Below, piece by piece: positions 44,858-55,768 of a stretch of 64,000 nucleotides of DNA. The first letter of the stretch is position 1, and each line of letters starts with the position of its first letter. Location: assembly GCA_018257865.1 (NCBI GenBank), contig JAEUBA010000002.1, positions 1,178,001 through 1,242,000 on the forward strand. Direction: 5' to 3'. The notes beneath the pieces were generated by a model. That model ran no database searches. It had not been told where the DNA came from and was given only the letters and a program-made list of their open reading frames with translations. Both the position numbers and the translations under genes were made by a program. This stretch comes from Stereocaulon alpinum (Eukaryota > Ascomycota > Lecanoromycetes > Lecanorales > Stereocaulaceae).

Positions 44858-46151
44858 TTCGCTGTTATTCTATTGTTCTGTGTACGACAAAGCAGCTGTG
44901 TAAGATCTCTCCGGTGGATGAGCACTATCTCTCGAAGTGCAGTGACCGTAGGATCTTGTAACTTGTTGGTGGCTGGCAGGCTGGGAAGTGGGCTGACCAC
45001 TGACGTACGGTGTGGACAATCACCCTTAAAATGACAGCAAATTGAAAGCACTCGATACCAACCTGCCTCCAAGCATAATTCAACGATGAGACTCGGTTGA
45101 TATGCGAACCTCTGGCCTTTGCTTGGGAGCGTTGTTTGTGTTGAAGCAAGCTTGGAAGCAGTATCAGGGCGTTTAGCCTTAGGAGGGTGCGCTAGTTCTA
45201 GAATGGCTCACGGGTGGAGAGAACATCCGCCCCCCTTGACCCTCTATAACATTGACACTAACACGACTATTCGACGGTTGGCAGAGATCTCTAAGTACTT
45301 GATGTCTTTTTAAACGGTTGTATTTCTTCTTAATAGTTTATACTACCACGAAACCTGCCTGGACCTCGAGCGTGGGCGGATGTATTGTTAAAGCGAGAGG
45401 TTCGGTATATTCGATTTTGCTCCTCCTCCTCAACGCCGAAGCATCAATTACAATTGGGACACCAGGAGGATCTTATTTGGTAATCCACATATCCACGGGC
45501 CGCTCTAGCGTCTATTCGAATAAGTACAAGTCGGCCAGCAGCAACTCGGAATAGAATGCTCAATATCTTTATAGTGGGAATCAAACAGCACTACTTGCTA
45601 ATCACCCTCAGCTATCAGAAAGTACAGTCATATCCAGACAAGTTATAGATAATCAAGAGCCCATACTAGAAAAGTGCTCAACAAGATCCAAACGCTCTGT
45701 TATACCAACAGAGGATCGAAGAGAGCATGCTCTAGAACAGCAGGCCGCCTAACATAGAAACCTAGCCATCGCACGCTGTTGATACAGTGTTGCAAGAAAG
45801 ACCAGTGCTAGCAGTTGGTGGAATTTGGGAATCTGGGGATGAGTGCTGGATCCTGTAGAACGGAGGGTTTAGAGTCGGTCCCAGCGATCGGCGAAAGAGG
45901 GAGAGGACATCGTTCGTGGGTTGGAGGAAGACTTGTGCGCGAAGAAAATCCTTGTGCCCCCTCATATCGTTGAAGGGACTTCGATGGAAAGTTTTCCAGT
46001 CTTGAGCAACCAATTCGTGAATCGACTCGATCGTATCTAAAGAGACGTCTATGGCGCATAGCGAAGAGTTGGTGTCGATAAAGTAGCGTCGAATTAATCT
46101 TGAGGCAGGCCAAGGCCGTTGGGAAGCATTCAGAAGTCAAAGTTGGCTGTA
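44858..46151. other. Gene-poor region between two minus-strand genes
   Basis: 1.3 kb. It contains a plus-strand frame (45318-45752) open except for one TAG, discussed as a finding. Minus-strand open frames at 45762-46140 are probably 3' flank of the NDT80-like gene. No tRNA or transposon end is seen. Confidence 0.45.
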
Positions 46152-48588
46152 CTATCTCCTGAAGTGTGCATCCACCCCAAAGGTCGACCCATATGTCGGG
46201 TCACTAGGATCATCAGTGTCTTCGTCAGAGCCAGGCGTGTCCGAATAGACAATCGAGTCAGAGGAGCCATAGGTATTCTCTGGTGGACCTGGGACTCGTT
46301 GTTGGAGCTGACTTAGGTTCTCTTTTCGGCTCCGTATCGTTCGAAGATAAGGCAATCGATTGTCACGTGCCGAGGAATAATACTCGTTATCTGCACGATG
46401 ACTTGAGTATTTGGGAACATCGCCCATAGTCTTATCAGTGGGCTCTGATTTGATGCGACCATCTTCACCATAGCGAGAGGACATCATCGAAGCCTGAGAC
46501 GCCCGAGTCCGTCTTTGCGTTCTTTCGCGGGATGTTGGAGCGTCACTAGACCTTCTTCGAAGGCCGCTCGCTTTTGCACCTAGCTTCCTAACCTTCGCAG
46601 TTTTCTCGCCTGCCGCCCTGGGTTCCTCCACCTTGATCTCGTCTTTTCTCCTTCGATTGTGTTCCGGAAGGTCTGGCTGGGGAGCTTCGAAAGATTTTGG
46701 ACTTCGACCTCTCGTAATCAATGGACCCGAACGACAGGAGGCCACCAGCACCCACTCTGTCTCACCGTTACCACTCTGAAGCTCGGCCTCTACCTCAACA
46801 CGAACGTGATAGTAGGTTTGACCTGACCTCCTCATGCCGTTGTTGTCCGTGGAAGCTTTGAATTGAGGTCTTTCGAACTTGTGCTCCGTCTTGAGACTTG
46901 GGTCTCCTGTTGACTCCGGGTAGACAACACGCTGAGTCCTCTTCTCGGTCGGCCTTAGTCTTACCGGTGCGGGTCCTGTCTTTTCATTACTCATGCCCCA
47001 ACCAGTATAGAGAGGCTTTCGCTTCGCAGTGAAAACGACCATTTCTACCTCATTGTTTTGATTGTTGTAGCCTCTTAGGCGTGCTCTAAAACCAAGAATG
47101 GGAGTCATGCGACCAGAAGTATCCTCTGTGGTAAGATGGCCTTGGTCATCACTTGAAGGTGGCTCGAGTTCGATGGACACGAAGGGCTGGAAGTAGTTTC
47201 GACGATAGGCCACCCATCTTCGGGTGCCCTCCTTGTCAAGGTAGCCAAACGTCCTTGGCATGTCGCACCGGAGAATCACAGGCACAGCCTGGCCGCCCTC
47301 ATCGTATATCGATTGGACTTTGACAGTGGCTTCGAATGGTATTTTACTCATTGGCAATCTGGGGCGGCGATCACCGCCCACTCGGACCTGCTCACTCCGC
47401 CCCTCGCCTACGTCTTCCTCGTCTTGCGGAATACTTTGGTCCATGTCCGAGTCTCCACCCTCCGATTGAAGGGTGTTTTCCATGTCGCTAGACGTGCTGT
47501 AGAGTGGGACGTCTGCGTCTTGAGGGATGAGCCAGCCGTGGTTGTCGGATGTGGTAAGGTTGTGATATGTCTCATGGGCCCGCGACTGGTCGGTGGAAAG
47601 ATGACTTACGGTGGGCGTCATCCCATAGCCCTGATGAAGAGTTGGCCGCATAACCACTGGCGGGCTGCTGAAGCTTGTGGGGCCAAGAACCGGCTGACCT
47701 CGGGAGTCTGGCTGATGAGTCGTCACACGATAAGGGTTGCTTGTAGTCCATTGAAGGCCTTGTGTGCGTTGTGAGCCCCGTATCGGTTGCTCATCAAAGC
47801 CATCTGCATAATCAGCCGTGTTGGACGGCAATGTTGAACAGCCATTGCTCCCTGCATGCCATTCAGGTGCCGGATTTGCACTGTGCGTAGGACGGGTCAG
47901 TCTTGATGTTCTCGCTTTGTTATAAACGTGAGTACCGGAAAATGAATGCTAAACTAGCACGCTTGGACGAGCATGCGGTCATCAAAGTTTAGGGGCGAGA
48001 CATGAAACTCACCTATAATACTGGTGGTGTGGTAAATTCTGCGCCCTAGGATCTTGTTGCATGCATCTTTCCCATCCATCAGTTAATGAGACTGGCTCAT
48101 GCATGTGGGTTGGCCCGTGGGTTTTCATGGTACTGCTTGGGTCGATGCCTACTAAGTGCTGCTCATGGACTTCATGGTAATAGCTATCTTCGAAGGTGAA
48201 ACAATCCAGGAATCTGTGTGAAGGTCAGCATCTAAGTCAAGTTTTTCTCTCTTGTTGTACTCAAAATTGGATGAAGATAGTAACAAGAGGGTGACTTTGA
48301 AGTTACACGAGGCCACAGCCGTGGAGTCAATCACAATCTGAAAGATTGGGCTGATTTTGGTGCTGATCGTGCAGCAGAAGTGCACGAGGTTCCTTGGTCA
48401 CCAAGAACCAGCCGTGTAGCTCTAAGTCACAACTGTTTGCAGCTTGAAGAATTTAGTGTTGACCACTTACTCTGAGTTTTCGCGATATCCACCGCTTTCA
48501 ACATACTTGCTCTCAGGCACGACCTCGTCATCATTCCGTTGCGAGTATGCGAATTCTTCCAATCCGAATCCTGGCTCGAAAACCGCGA
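46152..48588 (-). CDS. NDT80/PhoG-type (p53-like) transcription factor, first exon unresolved
   Basis: Three exons are certain: 48588-48471, 48213-48013 and 47880-46152, joining in frame (NSE^FLDCFTFEDSYYHEV and QYYR^SANPAPEWH) for about 680 residues. The start lies further upstream, because the first of these needs one base from an earlier exon. The DNA-binding domain spans the centre: VILRCDMPRTFGYLDKEGTR, RRNYFQPFVSIELEP, VVFTAKRKPLYTGWGMSNEK, RLRPTEKRTQRVVYPESTGD, KFERPQFKASTDNNGMRRSG and SGPLITRGRSPKSFE. Family members (Ndt80, VIB-1, XprG) control meiosis, nutrient starvation and heterokaryon incompatibility in fungi; which role applies here is not decided. Flanks are Ser/Pro/Asp-rich. 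Confidence 0.87.
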
Positions 48589-51500
48589 CTGTAGATGCCG
48601 TCAGCCTACACAAGGTGGTCTATCAACAGATGGGAACGTAGTCATGCGCGAACCCCACGGGCACTTCCTATGCAGGCGGTATGCAAATAGGAATGGACAT
48701 GCATTGTGCAGCGATAGGTGGATACATAAGGTAAATAGAATGTCCAACGATCGAAGAGATGCATGTTCGTTGGGACAAATTATGAGCGCATGATGTTCCC
48801 CCTACTGGATACGGCAATGATGGCTCAACAGCATTAAAAGGAGGAGACCACTATGCACTAAACGAACATTGTGGACGTACCAGGATTATACCCGGCCATT
48901 GCGACAAGGGATACTGTCAAGACTTTCACAAGCAATGTGGGTACGACTCTGACCAGTGTGATGTTGCGAGAGCTGCTGCTCTCTGACAAGTTATCAGACG
49001 TAGCCTATCCTGAGAGAAAGAGGCTGTGGTGTTGTGAGTGGATGTTCAAGCGCAGTGAATCCTCGGTTCTTGTAGAGGGGCCAACTTTGTGAGTGATTGC
49101 CTTTGCTTGGCTGACGTGTTAAGACCTTGTCGAGGTTAAGCACTTCAGGTCCAAATGCGGATCGATTGAACACTTACCTTTTGCTCGCTCTCACGAATGC
49201 TCAAGGAGTCACGAATCCCTTCAGCAGAAGATGGTCGAAGAAGAAGGGGCGCAGCGCGTTCGAAAACGGTGTGATTAGTATTGAGAGGAGAAGCTGTAGA
49301 GTAAGGGAGGGTCTGGCGAGGCCAGAGGATGTCAATACGAAGATACAAGCTGCAGTTGGACTTGTGAAGGCGGGAAGCTCGTAGCGGATCTCGGTGAGAG
49401 TGAATGTGAAATGTCCAGAGTGGGGACAAGAAGTGTCGAGATTGCCGGATTGTAGCAAGGCTCGTTGCCCAAAGGTAGTGGCTACTTCTTGCAAGCGTGA
49501 TATGGGAAGCTTGATCAATGGTTGTGAAGAAATGTTGCTTGTCTTTGGATGTTGAAGGTAGTTGAAGGACTGGAATCCCAAGGGAAGGTGGAAATCCTTA
49601 AGTAGGTCTCGCGAGAAAACTGTTCTAACTAGCGTGAGGTTCATCTACTACCAGGTCATCTGCACGAACTGCTCCTAGGGTCTATGCTCTTACCGCTTTT
49701 CTAGGGAAGCCAATCCGCACGGTTCGCAGATCTCAATGTGGATTGACCATACAGATTCTAGCAAAACCTATCACGAGTACAATCGGATACTAGAAGGACC
49801 CAAGTATAACGTATCCGCGAACGGGCGCCGACCAAGGCGCTTCCTCTTTCAAATGACTCTATTCTAGATGTTGCCGTTCGACCAAGCTACCTACAGTAAA
49901 GCCATCAAGGGGGTGCTGTGTGCTCGAGGCAAGCTACTATCGCGTGCAAACAGGGATGTGGGCGCATAGAACCCGAGGGGTTTGGGGTAGCGCCGCACAA
50001 TGCTGGGGAGGTGAGGTATGTTTCAACCATGGGATTCGCAGGCAATGCAGCCACGCTAATACCCGGTCAGAGATGGTCAATGTCCTGCGACCCTCCTTAG
50101 CGCTACGGGTAAGGAGAACGGGGACTCGTCAAAACGCAAAGTGCTTGGCGTGAGATTCCGATGAAGATAGGTAGCAATTACCGCCTTCATGGCGACTTTC
50201 AGAATACCTAAAGCTAAAAGGGCACCATTTCCCGACGGCGGAATTGCTGATTGGTGAGTTGCGGGAGGGGTAAGGACAGTGGGGCTGTTTGCAATCCGTC
50301 TGCGTAAACGGCAATTAAGAAACGCAGAAGAGTGAAGGATTTTGATATTGCCAAGACCTAGCACCAATCAATGCACGACATTCGAAGCACTATTCCTGAC
50401 TGCCTTAGCCTACCTATATTTACAGCTTCGAGCTACCAGAATTGTGAATATGCATCGATACCGTTCCTTGATCCCTTGTTTCATATCATGCTCCTAGACC
50501 TTCGAGCCGTCCCGCCAGACACTCAGGCAACTGGGACCTGAGCGGTGGTGCCAATGCAGCCACTTCCCCAAGGTTGCTCACATTCCAACTTAGCCACTGC
50601 AGGTTTCGGGGGTGACATTACCTGTTCAACATCACACAGGCTGCTTCTATAAACGCAATTCCTGGATTTTCGAGTGAGGGTCTTCTTCTATACCTGCCAA
50701 AAACGCTGTCTACTGCCAACGAGTCAACTTTGCCACGGGAGGCAAGAAGGCGAATCAATCTCCCCGCTCGCCATGCTAATGGGCGTTTTAAGCTTTCGCA
50801 ATTACATTGAGGGGCCGGGAAGGGCTGCTCGTCCCTACCCACTCATTGCGAACCTCTACAACTCATGGAAGCAACGGCTACATGCCCAATCAACTACCTT
50901 ACCGTACATCGGCTCTGGTATGCGCATGACCCTGATCTTCACCGTCTGCTAGGCTTTGCATAATTTTGGCGGGTTATAGATATCCGCAGCAAATGGCTGT
51001 ATCGACGAGCTCCTCGGAGTGGATTACCTGAGCCAGAGACTACTATAAGTGCAATGAACAGGACATGATGAGGGGCAAATGCCTTCGAAGGACTACATTC
51101 AATTCTCCTGCATGTACATATCCTGTTTTGGTTCAAGTCATGCCTCAGCTTACACTTGCACTGATTCCATGTCATAAAGGATTTGCAGTACGGACAAGCA
51201 GATTTGGACATGGGTACACAACACTCGTGCAATTCCGCCGTACTACAATGCTATGCTATTTATGCACCCACGAATTGTTCTTCGGAGACTCATCTCCGAC
51301 AATAGCAAGCGCCGTTGCTGAAAGGATGAGAATAGCAAGATAAGGAATGTAGAATTTCTACTCGAAACTCCCGAATGTACGTACAGTCACTCCTGCATGG
51401 CCGGCGTTCGCCCCTAGCGTTATTTGAGACGCCTTTTCGCAGACGTTAGCTTTGTAAGTCGCTTGATCCTACCGACCGATCAGAAGGTGGCCATGGGAAT

Positions 51501-52709
51501 ACGAGTGGACAAGGCTCTTGAGGTAGCCACCACATCCGCGTGATCCTTGCTTCATGAGTAGGGCAACATGCGCTTGTCGCTGGATCAGATGCACATGACG
51601 AGTAGAACTCCCCACAGCACAGACCATGGACGATCAGCAGACCATGGATTCTCCCACATGGCCGCCGTTTCGTTGGGGTGATGAATGTGTGACCAACACT
51701 GAAGATCCACTTCGCCGGTCTCGGATTCGCAATGAGCATGGCCTCGAAAACCTCTCTGAAATGGATCCTCACGGATCATAATTACGCTCTGATGACCGGG
51801 ACCCCTCCCTTCTCCGAAATCTTCGTTATGGTATTGGTTCCAGTAGTCAGGCATTCATTTTCCTTCGGGCAACATTTAGCCCATTACCATGTCCTTGTTG
51901 TTAGATTGGCTGTATCATTTCAGCTCACCAACGTTGCGCCTGCACAACAGCTAAGTTCCCAAATGCTAAATCTGATGAGTCTCCGATTCGTAGGACGTTG
52001 TTCTAACTAAATGTTGTTAGAGTCAAGATTCGGCGTCTCGCTGGCCCTGATCCGGATATTGGTTTCTAAAGCCTTGTCATTGAACACTTTCATATCTCTT
52101 GAACTACCCCAAGGGATGCATACTATTCCTGCACTAGCCCAGACGTAGTAATGTGGGTGCCAGCGCCCTGATGCAGTTAAAGCGTCACAGTCCAGTAGAA
52201 CAGTCAAAAACCTCCCTCCATATTGAACGTTACGGCGCAGATGTCACCCTAGCCTCTGTTGAAGTGCAGAACGTCCAAGTCCGCTGCATGGTATCTGGTC
52301 GTAGTGTCAACGTTCTAAGACGTGGACATGTCACTGAGAACAAATCACCTTTGCATACTACAGGTAGCTCAGGCTCCTAGCGTAGCTCACCTAAGTTCTC
52401 CTCCTCGCTGTGACTATACCCGTTACATTACAATCCCACCAATATAGCAAGCCCGCTCAAACATTCTGCTGCAGCCTTAGACTCAAAGTTAACTCGTTCA
52501 TGAAAGCAGCTACCAATCATTCTGGATAAAAGTCCGCTCTCCACACAGGCAAGTGGAACAGGCTCGATTCCTTCTGCAAGTACACGACTCAGAATTTAGC
52601 CCCTTCTTGCATTGATATAAGTCAAGTCAACTCAAGTCAATCGCATTTCTCACAAATAGAGTGGCTCTCGTCACAAAAGGAAGATACGTGTCTTCGAATC
52701 TATGGAGCA
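48589..52709. other. Large gene-poor region upstream of the NDT80-like gene
   Basis: 4.1 kb between divergently placed regulatory ends. Open frames up to 147 codons (49201-49644, minus) lack conserved features. A short CAAGT-rich repeat lies near 52617-52640. It presumably holds the unresolved first exon, long leader and promoter of the transcription factor. No transposon, tRNA or array found. Confidence 0.5.
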
Positions 52710-53839
52710 TTATGTAGCGCGCTTTGCAAACTCGACACGTAGAATCAAGTGGCCATAGCCATCTATACGAACATTAGCAATGTCAAGTGTGACCGAAAGA
52801 GCTGCTTTTGCATGCACTCACATCCGTCAATCTTCTCGCACGCCTTCGCAGCATCTGAGCGCTCCTGGAAGCTAATGAAAGCAAAGCCTTTGGCTCGCCC
52901 CGTCTCCCTATCCTTAGCCAGGAAGACACGGGTGACGCGACCAAACCGTTCGAAGATCTCTCGAAGATCATTCTCTTCCGCAAACTCCGACACCTTCTCA
53001 CACACCAAGATCAGCTATACGCCCCTACAAAACCCATCCCAGGAACGAGAACAAATACCTACATTCGTAACTCTCAGCGTAGCCAAATCGTCCCTCTCGT
53101 ATTTGCCACCCATCCTCTCCCCAGCACCAGCAGCTCCTTTTCTCAGATGTGGCGGCACATATCCGCCACCACCAGTCCCCAGACCTCCCTCCTTAGGTTG
53201 CCCATCATCACTTCCATCAGCAGTTGCCCCAGCACCCGCACCGCCAGCACCATCTTCACCCATAGGTGCCATCGTATCCTTGAACGGACATCTAGCCGTA
53301 AAATGCTCTCCGTCACAGATACGACACTTGACTTTCATGTTTTTGAGCTTCTCTTTTGGATCATCCCCAACCTTCTTCTCCTCCTTGCCATCTTTCTTCC
53401 ACGTGACACTCGGTCTGAAAATGATGTTCTCCCCCACGCTCGTAGTATCGAAAGAAGGGCCCGCGGCGTGGCCTTTTTCGAGCCCGAATTTTGACCAGGC
53501 GCGCCGTTCGGCGACACGTGGGTTTACGGTCTCTTTTTTGATTGTGGTGCGGATACGTCGGGTGGTCTTGATGCGTTTGCCGCTGTCGTCGAAGCGGTAG
53601 GATATTACTGTTTTGGTGCCGTCTTTGTTTGTGGTTACGGTTTGCGGGGGAAGGGCGTTGGGGTCTGTGGGTTATGTGAGCTTGGCTTGTTGAGGAGCAG
53701 CTTTTGGAGATGAACTGACCGTCGAACTCGTCGTCATCGGCCCAGTCGGGGCGACTGTGAGCACAAGTCAGTGTCTCGTCCTTTTAGGAGCCCGTTGTAC
53801 GGGGTCCTGTAAGCTGTCATACTTTGCTATCTTGGACAT
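52710..53839 (-). CDS. TIF35: Translation initiation factor eIF3 subunit g
   Basis: Five exons, 53839-53823 (17 bases), 53754-53720, 53664-53063, 52993-52822 and 52762-52710, give 292 residues, standard for Tif35. The start MSKIANRPDWADDDEFDDPN matches homologs. A zinc knuckle (C131, C134, H138, C143) lies in CRICDGEHFTARCPF, and GGYVPPHLRKG precedes the RRM. The RRM (about 210-292) has RNP2 LRVTNVSEFAEEN and RNP1 KGFAFISFQ, and ends with DGYGYGHLILRVEFAKRAT. eIF3g takes part in scanning and reinitiation on the 40S subunit. The fourth exon uses an AAG acceptor; an in-frame TAG acceptor 21 bases upstream would add seven residues inside RNP2. Confidence 0.95.
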
Positions 53840-54199
53840 TTTCGGATGATCCGTCAGGTCTGCTGGTGCAAATGTATGCGATATTAAAGTACAATCAATC
53901 TAACGCTTCTATGCGATATTGGCGTAGATATACAAAATCTTGAGAACGGATAGAATCTTGGATTTTGATATTGCTAAGTTGTGTGGCGGATTCTACGCTA
54001 GCCGTCTTGGGCAGTCCCATCTACAGAAGCACATGAAAGACGAGTCACGGCTTGCTTCTATTACTAATTACAAACCATTTTTGAACTATTTGATGACTGG
54101 CAAAAGAAGGTTCGGGTGGAAGGCGTCACAGATTACACAAGCGGTCTTGCAGAAATAGATTTGTTGACGACCCCAATCTAGCTCCTAGTGCCCTGGTCT
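53840..54199. other. TIF35 promoter and dehydrogenase 3' region
   Basis: 360 bases. A plus-strand 72-codon frame (53940-54158) has no known pattern and is not called. Confidence 0.5.
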
Positions 54200-55227
54200 T
54201 TAGTTCTCGAATTTGAGCCCTGCCTCTTCCCTCACAGCACCATAGATTCCGGCGATATCTCCTTTCGAGCCCATATGCTTCTGTACCGCTGCGAGATGGC
54301 CATCAGCAACTTCAACATCCTTCATCTTCGTATCAGATGCTTGCGCAAGGTTTAAAGCATGTCTGGCGTCTTTACGTGCCAAATCAACGCCGAAGAGTGG
54401 CTCATCTCTCTTGTAATAGTCGCCACTCATCAGCCTTCCTGAGTATGCTGTGTACGGACCTGGGAACATGGTCTCAATGAATTGATGTAGGTTGTCGTTT
54501 CCCAGTCCACTCTTGTCCGCCAGTGTATGGCCTTCAGATAGTGTCTCCACCATATTGAGAATGAAAGTATTGCCGATGATCTTCAGTAGTGTAGCTTTGC
54601 CTTGTGGCTGATCACTGTAGTCAATATTGGCTCGCCCTATAACGCCTTTACAGTATGGCTTTACTTTTTCAACTGCGGACGAAGGACCAGCAAGGACACA
54701 AACTAATTGCCCATTGTCGGCCATTGCAGGTGCACCAAAGACTGCACGACTACGCATCAGCCCAGACGAATACGACTGTGTGAAGGTGTGGTCTCCTACC
54801 TGGACATGCCACCATTTCTGCACCTTGTGCATTGATGCTCTTAGCCAGCATAGTCGTAGTGTCAGGATGGACTGTTGAACAGTCGACGAAGAGCTTTCCC
54901 TTGATGTTGCCCTTGGCTGCAGCTTCTATAGTCTCCTCTATAGCTGCATCATCTCCCAGACAAGTGAAGATTATGTCTGCTCTAGCCACGGCCTCATCCA
55001 GGCTTAAGGCGACTGTAGATTTGCCTGAGGGTAGCTTTGTATTGAGATCGGTGGCTCGCTTCTGTGTACGGTTGAAGATGATGAGAGGCTTATCGAGATT
55101 ACCCTTTTCGATGAGGTTCTTGCACATGCCCTATCTAATGGTCAATAAGCGCATCAAGATTCTGAGTTGAACCATTGCTTACCCGACCCATGTTTCCTAA
55201 GCCAATCCATGCCAATTGAGGTGCCAT
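54200..55227 (-). CDS. Beta-hydroxyacid dehydrogenase (3-hydroxyisobutyrate dehydrogenase-like)
   Basis: Three exons, 55227-55183, 55130-54800 and 54741-54200, give 305 residues. The N-terminal Rossmann motif AWIGLGNMGRGM (residues 6-17) binds NAD(P). Further family blocks are DIIFTCLGDDAAIEETIEAA, KLFVDCSTVHPDTTTMLAKS (substrate-binding DCST), VACPVFGAPAMADNGQLVCV, and GKATLLKIIGNTFILNMVET with the likely catalytic Lys in LLKIIGN. The group includes 3-hydroxyisobutyrate, tartronate semialdehyde and glyoxylate/succinic semialdehyde reductases; the true substrate cannot be told from sequence. No mitochondrial presequence is visible, so a cytosolic enzyme is more likely than the valine-pathway form. 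Confidence 0.88.
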
Positions 55228-55768
55228 TATCACCAATGAAGTCTTCGTATACTAGCAAGTAGAAAGGGTCTTTGATGCGTAAAGGACTACAGAACATGGC
55301 GAAAGAACGAAGAGCCTCAGGCGCAACAGGGCGAAAGAATTCTCTAAACATGACGTATTGCAAGACCGGTATCTCGGCCAGCCTTTGCTCAGGAAAACCT
55401 AGTCGACCTATGTTGGGGAACATTTGGACTGAAAGAGGATATGTATGACCGCAATTGCCAAGAGGATGCTCTGGCATTGCCCTTTTTCAGCAGTGGCAGT
55501 AGTGTGACAGGAATGGCATGTGAAGCTGTCTGTTGAGAGCCTTAAAAGAAGCAAATCGCTAAACGGCTCAGTTAGCAATCTCTTGGCGTTTCCCCGGATT
55601 TTTGTCTGTTTTGTTTTCATACGTCAGAGCCTCCAAGGTTCTATGACTCAGACGCACATATCGCACACCCCAACTCCAATTTCCAGATAGAGGATTCTTC
55701 TCACCTTTTGTTGTGTTGTACTGCTTGTGCCGTTGTCTTGCTTTAGCTTTCATTCTTAAGGATGAGAC
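55228..55768. other. Divergent promoter region of the dehydrogenase and ARG2
   Basis: 541 bases between divergent starts. The open frame at 55154-55477 is an upstream extension of the dehydrogenase first exon in another frame. No gene seen. Confidence 0.5.

Noticed and set aside
49201..49644. 147-codon minus-strand open frame upstream of the NDT80-like gene
   Set aside because: No conserved content. It may be leader sequence, but cannot be supported as a gene.
50939..51232. Cys-rich 97-codon frame resembling a small secreted protein
   Set aside because: No signal peptide, and the cysteines are clustered only at the start; no promoter or intron support.
53940..54158. 72-codon plus-strand open frame between TIF35 and the dehydrogenase
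   Set aside because: Reads like protein but is short and unrecognised, in the TIF35 promoter; insufficient evidence.
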